Assembly (NCBI GenBank): GCA_015039365.1 | Contig: WION01000231.1 | Location: 1 to 64,000, forward strand | Direction: 5' to 3' | Length of the DNA: 64,000 nucleotides | From: Amanita rubescens | Taxonomy: Eukaryota > Basidiomycota > Agaricomycetes > Agaricales > Amanitaceae | Shown here: positions 12,554 to 23,896 of the stretch, one piece after another | Numbering within the stretch: the stretch's first letter is position 1 | Layout: each line of letters starts with the position of its first letter | Translations under genes and position numbers: made by a program | The notes under the pieces: generated by a model | Databases searched by the model: none | What the model saw: the letters and a program-made list of their open reading frames with translations, nothing else | What the model was told of the DNA's origin: nothing

Positions 12554-13936
12554 ATGGACAGCACCCTCTCATCATTACTCTCAGTACTGAATGATAGGAA
12601 GGTATGCAGCGTCTCGAAAAACAGAATGGAATCTATTAACAGCTTTTATTTAGCCTGCGTCTTCCATCGCGTCTGTTGTAAACGCGACGACTATCAATCT
12701 TATATGGAAACTGTTATCCAGGGAAGACTATGTCAGCGTCGTGGGAGATTTAAGTCAAGCCTCAGACGCGAAGAATCTGTTGGATTTCATGCTCTACTTG
12801 CTTCGTGATCATCGCTTACTAAACCAGGATCGAACCGTGAACATTGATCAGCGAGCGAGACGATTTATGATCAAGGTTATTTCCAAGATGCCCGTGATAC
12901 CACCATCCTTGATAGTGACTGGAGTTAGGATGCCATTCAAGCGCAATTTCTTTGCTATTGGTGCACTTGCGCGGGTTTTCAAGGGTGAATTGCGGGGGTC
13001 AACGGTTGGACTAACCGAATATCTCAAGCCTGATATTAAGGTTATACAGTCCTTCCTTTGCCGTCATGACCATGATTTGATTTCGTTTCCAATAGGCCTT
13101 CTGTCGAGAAGCATTGATGTGGCAGTTCCTGAAGCACAAGTTTGTGCTTCCGTTTTTAGGAATCTATGAATGTGGAGATGGAATGGCATCAGAGTTTTTC
13201 CTTGTCTCGCCATATATGAAGAACGGCACCCTAAGGCAGTGGCGTAAGCAAACAAATCCATCAATAGCTGAGATAGAAAAACGTGTACGGCTTCTCATCC
13301 TTCAACTGTTCATGGATGCTTATGTCATGGAAGATACTGCAAGTGGCTCAAGGCCTTGAATACATCCATTCAGAAGGCATAGTTCATGGTTCTATCCATG
13401 GGGTACATATTTTGCCCGACCTTGATTTAGCATGTTGAAATCCTTACCCTTTCCTTAGGCGAATATTCTTATGGATGACAGCCTCCATGTTCAGATTGGT
13501 GGCTTTGGATTAACGCGTCTCTCAGCAGCTACAAATACTGCCCAGTCAGGACTTTTCAACATTAATTCTGGAGCCCCAGAGTTGTTTGGAATCCTGGATA
13601 ACGATGACAGCTCTGATGATATTCCTTCTAAAACACAAATGTCAGACGTCTATGCATTTGGATGCCTTTATTATGAAGTAAGTTTATCAAACATTTTGAC
13701 AAGGCTCTTGCTTAACTGCCCAGATCCATTATGATACTGTACCTTTTGCCGGTATGCGCGCGTTACAAATCATGAGAATCCTCACTCGAGGCATACTTCC
13801 GCCTCGACTAGATGAGCCACCTTTGAGCGATGGAGCATGGGACATGATTCAGCGATGCTGGACAAGGAAGCCATCGAAGCGACCAAGAATGAAAGATGTT
13901 GTAGAAAGCCTGATGTGGTTGATCGTGAACCGGTAG
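12554..13936 (+). CDS. TKL-like pseudokinase, tandem paralogue
   Basis: Six exons (12554..12601, 12654..13040, 13096..13284, 13334..13402, 13459..13677, 13724..13936) give 374 aa. Exon 2 has exactly the same length (387 nt) as in the neighbour. The fold is kept (the APEL region, SDVYAFGC and the final RCW helix), but every catalytic signature is lost. The glycine loop reads AIGALARV, the VAIK lysine is Thr (VGLTEYL), the HGD aspartate is Ser (HGSIHG), and DFG is GFG. The frame and splice sites are intact, so the protein is probably made and works by binding, not catalysis. Only 29 bp separate the stop of the first kinase from this ATG, so the two may be one gene. Confidence 0.8.
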
Positions 13937-14132
13937 TGCTTCAAGTTATTTATATAAACTTGGTTCTTTCATGATATCTCTTGTCGCACAAGTGATACAT
14001 CTCTCCCGTGCATTAGTTCTCCCTACACATGCAAAGTTTCATTTTGATACACATCAAATTTATTGGAGTACATAGAAACATTTGAATAAAGAATCATTAT
14101 AGGATGTTGAGTTTTGACGAGGACACTTCAAG

Positions 14133-14597
14133 TCAATATCTCCCTCGTTTGTTCTCCCACGCCATATGATCTACTTCCGCAACGCTCCCGAATTCCATTC
14201 GGTCTTGGAGGTACAGCTCGACAGGGTCCCCTTCCCGAATGGGTCCTTCAAAGTTGACGAGTTTCCGAAGTATTCCACAGAGTCTTTTATCCAAGAATTC
14301 GAAAGTATCGCAACTCGTTCCTGCTGCATAAATTCGCAAGCACTGATCAGCAGCTTGTCCTTCGTCGTTGTAGCGCCTAGTAGTAAGATTAGCTTCCACC
14401 TTGGATTCTTCCAGACCGTAATCAGCCAAGATAGCGATCCACGGGAGATCCGAAGAAGAATCGATCGATGCGCCTTCTCGCTGGATAGTGTCCATTCTAT
14501 GACGATTGGAACGCTTTGTGTTGCCAACAGATATGAAGATTTGCGACATCCTTTGTGAGAGAGGCAAGTCGGCAAGATCAAAGTACATCGGTATCAT
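14133..14597 (-). CDS. Conserved hypothetical protein
   Basis: An uninterrupted frame of 154 aa from the ATG at 14597 (an in-frame GTG reading frame continues to 14663). The composition is that of a folded soluble protein, with segments such as DLPWIAILADYG and LRIYAAGTSCDT. I recall similar stretches in uncharacterised basidiomycete proteins but cannot name a domain. A preceding small exon is possible, because the first residues look like the usual start of a beta-strand, not a leader. No neighbour suggests a role. Confidence 0.5.
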   Translation of the reverse strand: MIPMYFDLADLPLSQRMSQIFISVGNTKRSNRHRMDTIQREGASIDSSSDLPWIAILADYGLEESKVEANLTTRRYNDEGQAADQCLRIYAAGTSCDTFEFLDKRLCGILRKLVNFEGPIREGDPVELYLQDRMEFGSVAEVDHMAWENKRGRY

Positions 14598-16295
14598 GGC
14601 ATTCACTACGCCCTGCCGAGGACAGCATTGTATCGCGCTCGTTCGTTGCCACAATCGTATCATCCATTCGGATGCACTTTACCTGCTGTTAATTTCGACG
14701 ATTGAAAGAGTAAGCTGAACATGCCTTATGTCTCTCTTCCAGATGAGCGACTTGGCGAATAGAGGTTCCGCGCCAGGTGCGACCGTAGACCAAAAAGACT
14801 CGCCAAAGACATATTTAAGATAATTAACAACTGGAATCCTTTTACAATCAGCGAGTTCTGATTCCAGCGAAGGTTCTTCCCGGTTTGGTAATGGTAGGAA
14901 CGGAACCTCTAGGGTTTCACGTACGAGGAGATCCTTTGCAATTAGCCAAATTAATCGGTCTGCCAGTTCGAGTTAATGGAGGGAGTACGAACGGTACTGT
15001 TACAAGAGGCGAAGGCAGCCGTTGACCAAGCTGAGGGTCAGCGCGGAACTCCTTCCTGAAAGAGAACCTGAATACGCAGACCATTGAAACTTTATTGCAC
15101 TGATGTATTCCAAATCTATTACAATTGCATTGTGGACACGCGAAGGGACAGGCCACCACGTCCAAGTCTGTCTTCTCGATCTCGTCCGCAGTGCGCACCT
15201 CCACACACCAATCAATCCTTTTCCCAACCTCCACCTCAGCGTTCCACGGCTGACCAACAGAAACTCAGGCGATGAAGCGGCTCAGGTAAAGCCGAAACGC
15301 CAGATCTAGACGTATCCGTCGATCCACAGTTTCCGCTTCCGACATTTGATTCTCAACCTTCGATGCTAGCTGTCAACCTTTTCGCTTGGGCCTAGAGAGT
15401 CGAAAAGCTGTGCGTTGCCGTACTTGTTTGTGTTACTTCCCATTGCTCTCTCTCTCTGTCTATCTACATAGTCGTATTCGATGGTAGGCGTCTGTCGTTC
15501 CGCTGCTGTTCCCGGTATGACGTTTACGCCGCGCGAGCGAGCGAAGTCGTCAAGGTGCCGATTAGAACCACGTTGCTATAGTAATGCCGTTGCTCCATTG
15601 TCTACCCCACTTCGAACGATCTGTTGACATACGATCTTGGCATTTTCCTTCTTCGTCGGATCATCAGACGAGAACATGAAGGTGGAACTCATCCAAGCCC
15701 ATCAGAAAAGTACGGGGTCAGGACGCGAAGAGCAAAGCATACCCCGATGTGTCAAGTCACGCGCCCATTGAGTTGCCGTCGTACGTATTTTCTAGTTTGC
15801 TTGCCTTTTCGCTTTGTTGAATACGTCCCTTTTCATTTATTCTTTGTTTCTAGAAATTACGACTCCCCCTCACACGTTCACCGAGGTCACGCAGTGATAT
15901 TACCTCACCTGACAAGGGCGAGATCCAGCAAAAGCGCATCCGAGCATGACGAGAATTGCGCTGACGAGGAGCTTGTAGCGGAACTCGGAGAGCCGTACTG
16001 ATACCCTTGCGAAGAAAGGAGGGCGAAAACGAGGTGGCATGGACGGTACGCAGGGAAAGGGCGAGCACAGGCAGGTGCTGCTTTACGTGCCAAATCCCAT
16101 TCAGGGTAGAAGGTGCTAAAAGTATTTGAAATACGGCCCACGCTAACGTTAACGCCGCTGCATCCATTCTACTGGACTGTCATTTTAGGCCGCACAAAAC
16201 CAACTTGAACCTGACGAGAATCTGAGTTCGAAGCACGCCATGGACATTTAAAAGCGGCCATGTTTTCAACGTCACTCCAGCTTCCTCAGAGCACT
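14598..16295. other. 1.7 kb without a supported gene
   Basis: Several short frames on both strands, none with recognisable motifs. Sequence just before 16296 should carry the promoter of the protease-inhibitor-like gene. I see no repeat or RNA gene. Confidence 0.4.
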
Positions 16296-16916
16296 ATGAG
16301 TACTACCGAACTTCCTCCAGGCATCTATCATATCGTCGTGGCCGGACTTGGCGTCGTCGAGCCTGCACGCCTAACTCGCGAAGGAAAGAATGGTGTCACC
16401 GTTCTCCCTCCCAGTGCCCAGCGCAACCCCGAGCAGGAGGTAATGTGTCGCTTTCTGATGAGCCCGATTGTCTATCGCTCACCAGCTCTTTTAGTGGGAA
16501 ATCGTCCGTGGTCGAGGGGGCAACCTCATCATCGCGCGCCCCTCCAAGATCATACCAACCTCTTACCTTACTTACAAAGGCGCTCCCGCGCAACCCAAGG
16601 AACACGACATCGTCGAGGCCCATAGGCTTGCTGAATTCCCCCTGAACGAATGGCACGCCGGAATTGCGCCTGGATTCCGTCACTTGTCAGTCTCTGTCAT
16701 CTTCTTACACATTGTCGAGTTGACCCTCCTCATGTAGCCTTCGTGTCGCTGGTTCAAACCTCGGTATTAGGTTTGCCCCTGCGACTATTTATCCACCCAT
16801 CGTATGTCTCATTTCAACTGCCACGAGAGCATGAGGGATTAATTCTTTCGTAGCTTGAACTCGGGTTCGAGAATCAGTTGGAATGGCAGTTTGAACGCGT
16901 GTATTTGGATGAGTAG
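16296..16916 (+). CDS. Beta-trefoil protease inhibitor-like (mycocypin / I66 type)
   Basis: Four exons (16296..16439, 16495..16685, 16738..16801, 16854..16916) give 153 aa; all introns are GT-AG and about 50 bp. There is no signal peptide, as in cytosolic fruit-body inhibitors. The start ELPPGIYHIV, the central WEIVRG, and the end WQFERVYLDE are the repeated strand pattern of the small basidiomycete trefoil inhibitors (clitocypin, macrocypin, cospin groups). Those block cysteine or serine proteases and are thought to defend mushrooms against grazers. I place it in this fold by pattern and length (about 150 aa). The protease class inhibited cannot be told from what I see. Confidence 0.7.
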
Positions 16917-17570
16917 AAATCTAGTGGTGGATGAATTGTGATTCGACAAGTAACAGTATTAACATGTAGCCTCGGATGTTGTACAAATGAATTTGTGTTG
17001 ATTTCAAGTTGGCGCATCTGTTCTCATCAGACGTACCACTATTATTTTTTAACGCTTCGTTTTCTGACTCTGGAATCTGGAGACGAGCGTCATCACAATG
17101 ATGCAACTACATGTAGTAGTTGACTCGCTAGTCCACGCCATCCTCATCACACCTTTCCTAATGAACGGTAGAAGAGAAGAGGAAAAAATTGCTCGAGGTC
17201 GATAGCGGAATTAGGTATGTCTTGTCGCTAGTCAATTGGGCAGTTGGCTGACTTGTTGGCGGTGTAACAGGATCTCCCCTTCTCCGACTACGATGTTTGC
17301 CAGGAAGAGATTCCTTCTATCAAGCGAGTCAAGTACAATAGAAGGAGTGAAGAAAATTCAAGTCATTGCCTTAGAGGAAGATGACGGCGAGCTCGAGCAG
17401 CGTCACATTGTATCATGACGCATGACGCAATCAGACTCAATTTGGGCATAACGCAAGGTGGCATCCAAAAGGACCTGCGATCCCCTCCCAACGCGATGCT
17501 TTCAATAGAAAATAATTACTAATAACACCATTCAACGAAAGTTAAAAAAGTCTGTAAGGTACACCGAATC
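16917..17570. other. Intergenic, convergent
   Basis: 650 bp between the stop of the trefoil gene and the stop of the MOB4 gene. No coding region is supported. It probably contains both 3' ends. Confidence 0.4.
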
Positions 17571-19730
17571 CTAAGACGGAGACGCCGAATCAGCTTCGAT
17601 TGGCTCGTCGCTCTTTTCTGATGCTTCCTCTTTGTCGTCAGCCTCAGGATTGGGGTTTTCGCCATTTTGCGTTTCCTTAGCCTCCATACTTGAACTCTCA
17701 ACGGCCAGCTCCTTCTCCGCATCTTGCCCATGTTCCGATTCTTCCGCCGCTCCATTTACATGCTGAGCGTTTTCCTCCGGCTCAACATTCACTCCCGACA
17801 TCGTTGATTCAACAAGTATCGTTTCGGCCTGAGGCTGAGGCTGCGACGCCTCAGGTTCCCCCAAGCTCTGCTCCACCTTTTCTTGCCCCAAGGATGATGA
17901 CTGAACACCACTTTCTTCAGCCTCGACCTTGGCAGGCTCTGATTCTGCATCTGGCCCTGACGGCACAGTTGCAGTTTCATGCGATTCCTCTTCATTTCCA
18001 ACTTGCGGAACACTTTCCTCCACCTTGACATTCCCTTCTTGTTCATCTACAACGCCAACAACCGCCATCTCGTCATCTATCGGCACAAAGTCCGCCTCCG
18101 GCTCCACCACTTCCCGTTTCTCTTCCACCACATACGGTTCCGATTCTTGAGGTGGACTATGCACCGGATCGACAATTACTTTATCTTCCGCATCTGCATG
18201 ATCCTTATTCTCGCCGGGCTCGTTGAGCCGAGCGCCTAACCTGACAATAGGAATAGGGCTGTTTCCTCTCCCGTTCCCGTAGCCTTCTGAATAGACCATC
18301 GTATCTGTCCGAGGCCTCCCTGCTTTTCGGGGGCTTTCCTGCCCGGGGGCGAGGCCAGGTACGGCACCGACACTCGGAACACCTGTCTCGGCAGGGGTGC
18401 TATTGGAAGAAGTGGACAAAGCAGCACTGGAAAGATGTGCCTCGGAAGAAGCGAATAACGATACTGCGGTGGTGGGTGCGGCTGTTGCACCGGCCGACAG
18501 GGGTATCAAACCACCATTACTGACGAAGAGACCGGGAGGGTTTCTCGTTTTAGTTGTGATGGTGTTGGTAGGGACGCGGCTAATCATTCGAACGGATGTG
18601 GGGTTATAGGTTGAAGTGGGCAAAATGGCTAAGCGACCGTAGTTAGCCTAAAATGATCCCAAGAACAGTAGTGAAGGACCTACATGACGAATGCTGAACA
18701 TTGAGTACTTTTTCTTTGTCTCTTTCCGCTTGCGGGTCAAGAGAGGCTGCAAGTAAGCGTGGTGGTTGGACTTCTGAGGGGTCAGGAACGATAACAGGCG
18801 GCTTGTCGATGGGATGCCTGGGTATATCATTTTCATCACCCTCACTGTCGGTTATGACTTTGGTTGGAGGAATGACCATGAAATCAGGAGGAACAAGGTC
18901 ATAACGTGTTGTGAGGGCTAAAAAACGCGCATATAGGGAGGACTCCGCCTCGGCCTGAGCAAAAATGTCGCGATGGTGAAAGTACGCGTGGGCAAATATG
19001 CGCCCAAGGCGGCGGGCGAGGGAGGAAAAGTGGCGATGGGATGCAGGCGGGATTTGAAGGCTGATGGTATAATAATAAGTACAAGTACAAGTAGAGGTAG
19101 GATACGTGCGTACCGTGAAGGAAATGCTCGTGGGGAGTTGAGGAGAGCCGTCGCGCTGTCCAACGTGTGCAGGATGTAATCTATCGCACAACATTGCTGT
19201 AAGCGCGATGAGCACGGAACGTACGGGGAGGAACGGCTTAGCCTACCTCCATAGCGCCGTCAGTTCCATGGGCTACGCATAGGTACAACCATTCCCCGGC
19301 TTTCATCTCAGGACATGACGTGCGGCTACATTCTTGCTGCAGCATGGTTATAAGCGGATGCGTGAGGTCTTGTGCAAGGCGCCTAACGGCTTATTAGAAA
19401 TTCAGCGCGCCTTGATCCGAGGGTACATACTAACCTCAGCTGTTCGTATATCCAACAAGCTTCGTCAACGGTGACATCGCCTTTAGCTTTCTCCAAGTCT
19501 TTTTCTTCAGCGCTCTCCTCATTTTCCTTTTCCTTGTCTTTTCCGCCGGGTTTTCCAGGTAAGGCCACTATACGCTCTACGTCGTGAACATTGTATCTGA
19601 TGAGGAGAGAAATGTATTCTTGCAGTTGAAATGCGCTGTCTAGAGAAGAGAGAAGCGGAAGGGTCTTGACCGGGTAAAAGGTTGAGACGCGAGAGCCGCG
19701 CAGGGGACGCTGGATAACTGCAACGGCCAT
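17571..19730 (-). CDS. MOB4: MOB4/phocein family protein with long acidic tail
   Basis: Five exons, complement(17571..18628, 18684..19060, 19114..19196, 19247..19382, 19435..19730), give 649 aa; phases agree at every join. Residues about 60-290 are a Mob domain: WIYEQLR, the zinc ligands C-x4-C (about 117/122), LCVAHG, AIDYILHTLDSA, and HAYFHHRDIF with the two histidines. This is the phocein/MOB4 subgroup, a subunit of the STRIPAK phosphatase complex that in fungi controls hyphal fusion and fruiting. Residues from about 300 are a Glu/Ser/Pro-rich disordered tail absent from the animal protein (about 225 aa). The start is the first ATG; a TTG lies three codons upstream. Confidence 0.87.
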
Positions 19731-20366
19731 GACGTTCAAAGTTGCGACGGTGACTGTGACTTGCTGACAAAGTTACCATCCTCATTCAGAAGCGAGCAAA
19801 CATTTGAATCAAATCAAATGCAAAAACTGCGAACGAGAGAATGAAGCAATTTGAAAGGACGGGGAACGAATGCAGTCGGAAAGAATGAAAATGTTGGGCA
19901 GCCTTAGCTTATTCGTCAGTCCGCACTGGAAGTAGCAGAACCGGCTTTAAGTTCAGTGACGTACTAGAGCCCCCTCCATCCTCGACCCTCGTTCTCATTT
20001 TCCGGTCTATCCTTGCAGCTGGTGGCTTGCAAGGACCCTGGAAAGGTACTATGTGGTGAGGATGCGAGGCAAATGGTGCAGCAAAGTTAGGATCAGCTGC
20101 CAACGGCGTGAGGTTTTACTAAGGTCTGGATAAACAGGAAGACACCACAGGAGCCAGACTAGTGTGATGGTGCTAACACATGCTCTAATTCTCTATAGTC
20201 TGACCAACACCGAGTCGATGGCTCTCCTTTGACGACAGTGAGCTCGCAACACGCCGGCGGACTTTGCCGATGTCATTTTCCACGGCATTCCCTGTGATGC
20301 GGCACAGCCTGAGTGTCACACGACTCCACCTTTCCTCCAGACCACTACTCTAGTTCTATATCCAGC
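19731..20366. other. Divergent intergenic region
   Basis: 636 bp between the start of the MOB4 gene (minus) and the first exon of the NLR gene (plus). CpG-containing sequence gives way to CpG-poor sequence at its right edge. No gene is supported. Confidence 0.4.
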
Positions 20367-23329
20367 ATGCCAGCAGACCCTCAACAGGCCATGAACTATT
20401 TTTTTCCTGCAGCTCACCACTTCTCTATTACAGGTGCCCAATTTACTATGGAGGTTATTGTATTCAAGTATTGTCAATTTATAGCATCCCAATAACTCTG
20501 ACTCTTAGATGACTACTATCAATAATGTTCATCTAGTCCCTCCCGAGACCACTCTAGTGCCCCCACTTGCACCACTGAAACATTCCAGTACCTTCTTCAC
20601 AGGTAGAGGCAAGTACTTGCAAAGGTTAAAAGACCATTTTGGTGCCCATGAGGCAGGCCAGAGGAAATCATTCCTTCTGCATGGTTTAGGAGGCATTGGA
20701 AAAACTCAGATTTGCTTGAAATTCATTGAACAAAATCCTGATTTGTGAGTATAACAATGACATAACATAAATTAGAGGAACTTGAACTTCTCTTAGGTTT
20801 TCTGACATACTCTGGATTGATGCTTCTTCAGAGGCTACTATTGAAGTTGGACTAATCCAGATAGCTCATGCCAACAATGCCCCACCAGAAGCAAAGCAAT
20901 CAGCAGGAGCTGCTCTCAAATGGATTTCTCACAGATCCAAATGGCTTATGATATATGATGGTGCAGATGGACATTATTCAGTGATTGAAAAGTTCCTCCC
21001 ACCAGGGAATGGAGGAAACATCATGATTACAAGCAGGAATGTGGGACTGAAGAGGCTGACACTGGACTCAATGAATGTTCTAGACATGGCAGATGATGAG
21101 GCTGTTCCTCTTCTTTTGAAGTCAGCTATGCTTGATAGGACATCTGACAATATAAAAAATATGGCACAAAAGGTTGCCTTGGAATTGGGTGGAATACCAC
21201 TTGCCCTTGACCAGGCAGGAGGATACATCCAAAGCTGTGGATGTAGTATTGATGACTATTTTGAACTTTTCAAAAAACATAAGCATGAGCTATTGTCCAA
21301 GAAGGGATTCAAGGGAGCATCTGGTTATGGAATGTCTACCTATGGAACATGGGACATCTCAATGCAACAGATTAAGAATATGGCTGCAAGCACAGTTGGG
21401 GAAGAAGCTGAGGCAGCAGATAGTGCAATCAGGCTATTAAGAATCTTTGCCTTCTTAAATCATGAGAATATACCTGAAGAATTATTCAAGAATGCTGCAA
21501 AGAATTACATACAGAGAAATGTTAAGGGAAAGAAATCTGATTTTTTGTTATCAGTAAACCTACTGAACCATCAAACCCTGTTCCTAAGTGAAGATGGGGA
21601 ATGGGATAGGATGCAGTTTCTGGATGGAATACAAGTTTTACTCTCATTTTCTTTGGTCAAAACTGTTAACCAGTTATACTCAATGCACCTTCTGGTTAAC
21701 AACTGGAGTAGGGGTTGTGTACCAAAAATAGAGGTTGAGAATCACTATATCAGGGCAAGAGCACTGTTATCCTGTTCAATCCTCTTTGACTGGAACATTG
21801 ACAACTATGAATTCTGCAGATTACTTGCACCACACATTAGGTCAAATTGCTTGCTTGGATTGGAATTAAAGTTGAACAGCCAGTACTATGATGATGAATA
21901 TGAGCAATTTGCACTTGTATTTGATCACATTGGGAGCTGGGATGAGAAAGAAAAATTGTTACATGTTATAGTTCATGAAAGAACAACAAAGCTTGGATCA
22001 GACCACCCAGACACCCTCTTCAGCATGAACAGTTTGGCATTGACATACAGTGATCAGGGAAGGTGGGATGAGGCAGAGAAACTTCAGATGGATCTGATGA
22101 ATGGATTCAAAACAAAGCTTGGATCAGACCACTCAGACACTCTCACCATCATGGGTAATTTGGCATTCATATACATGAATCAGGGAAGGTGGAATGAGGC
22201 AGAGAAGCTCCAGATGGATGTGATGAATGCATTCAAAACAAAGCTTGGATCAGACCACCCAGACACTCTCACCATCATGGCCAATGTGGCATCAACATAC
22301 ATGCATCAGGGAAGGTGGGATGAGGCAGAGAAGCTTCAGATGGATGTGATGAATGCAACAAAAAGAAAGCTTGGATCAGACCACCCAGACACTCTCATCA
22401 TCATGGGTAATTTGGCATTAACATACCAGACTCAGGGAAGGTGGGATGAGGCAGAGAAGCTTCAGATGGATGTGATGAATGCAAGAAAAACAAAGCTTGG
22501 ATCAGACCACCCAGGAACTCTTGCCAGCATGAACAATTTGGCATTAACATACAGGGATCAGGGAAGGTGGGATGAGGCAGAGAAGCTTCAGATGGATGTG
22601 GTGAATGCAACAAAAAGAAAGCTTGGATCAGACCATCCAAACACTCTCACCAGCATGGCCAATTTGGCATCAACATACATAGATCAGGGAAGGTGGGATG
22701 AGGCAGAGAAGCTTCAGATGGATGTGATGAATACAACAAAAAGAAAGCTTGGATCAGACCACCCAGTCACTCTCGCCATCATGGATCATTTGGCATTAAC
22801 ATACTGGAATCAGGGAAGGCAGGATGAGGCAGAGAAACTGGGGTTAAATGCAATAAATGCTTTGAAAACCATGACACCCAGTGATTCAGGTCATCTGGAT
22901 GCAACTCTCACTAGTGTCACTAACCAACCCCCTTCCAATCAAGTTTTTCAACCTGTTCAGCAAGATCATAACCAACCTGAAAGCATGGTAAATTAAGCAA
23001 GCTGACCTTGGCTTTACACCTAATCACTTCTTTTGCTTAGTCAAAGTCCATTGACAAGCTAGGAATCCAACATGCTGAAGAACAAGAGGTTATAGTATGT
23101 AACCTGCACATTGACTTAATTGTCATATTTACTAGATCTGAATTTTGTATAGATCTCCAGAACCCACAACCATTTCGAAGAGGTTCCACATCAGGTGCAG
23201 GAGCACAGTCAGGATGTGGTGCACATGGTATTCTATCATTGCACCCTACCTCCCATGTTACATCTAACTTGTTTTTTAATGTAGCCTCCCAGTTCTTGTG
23301 AACAACAATTTGATTGTAATGCAACTTAA
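20367..23329 (+). CDS. NLR-type protein: NB-ARC plus TPR repeats
   Basis: Six exons (20367..20453, 20509..20744, 20797..22987, 23041..23094, 23153..23227, 23285..23329) give 895 aa. The short first exon encodes the HHFSITGAQF motif common at the start of basidiomycete STAND proteins. The NB-ARC region has the P-loop GLGGIGKTQ (about residues 88-96), a Walker B in WLMIYDGAD, MITSRN and GGIPLALDQAGG. A helical linker leads to seven 42-residue TPR units (about 506-800). Fungal NLRs of this plan are signal-transducing ATPases linked to non-self recognition and programmed cell death; the N-terminus here has no known effector domain. The three last small exons rest on good splice signals only. The coding DNA is nearly free of CpG. 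Confidence 0.85.
21989..22870 (+). repeat. Seven 126-bp TPR-coding repeats
   Basis: In-frame units start at 21989, 22115, 22241, 22367, 22493, 22619 and 22745. Each begins with an AAGCTT site and codes KLGSDHPxTL...QGRWDEAEKLQMDV. The inner copies are nearly identical at the DNA level, and the differences cluster at a few codons. The last copy is the most diverged. Confidence 0.92.
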
Positions 23330-23896
23330 CAATAAGTTTATTAAAGGACTTGCAGGCATGTGGAGAAAACTGAAATCTTGAGTATGCCAACTTAATATTT
23401 TCAATATGACAGCATATCATATACACATGTATGGGGAAAGCCTACTAGTCCAGTAGAAATTGTACAACTTCAAATTGAAACTGTGTGCTGTACCCAGGCA
23501 AGGGAGCCTCCATTGCATTGTCGACTACGGAGGCAGAGCACACTGTGGCTACTCAAGAGGCATTGTGACCGAAGAACTAGTCGGTGTCTCCGGTGTAAGT
23601 TAGTGACATCAGGGATGGCTTACCTCTTCATATCACCTCGCCACCTTGATACCTCAAATGCACGTTAAAATCATCTCGATAAAACTATCCCATGGTATAC
23701 AACAGTCAGAGGAATACCTATCGTATGGCGTGATGTACTGCCATGTCGTAAAATATATAGATAGAATGTTATTCAAAAAGGCGAGAGACAACAAAACGGT
23801 CCATTTTTCACCAATAATCTTAATCAGTAGTGAACTCCCCTCGATGGGGTCAGCTGCTGTAAAAGACTCGTTTAGCATATTTAGATTATCATAAAT
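23330..23896. other. Intergenic
   Basis: 567 bp between the 3' ends of the NLR gene (plus) and the DUF6534 gene (minus). No supported gene. The CpG content is low at the left and normal from about 23480 on. Confidence 0.4.
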
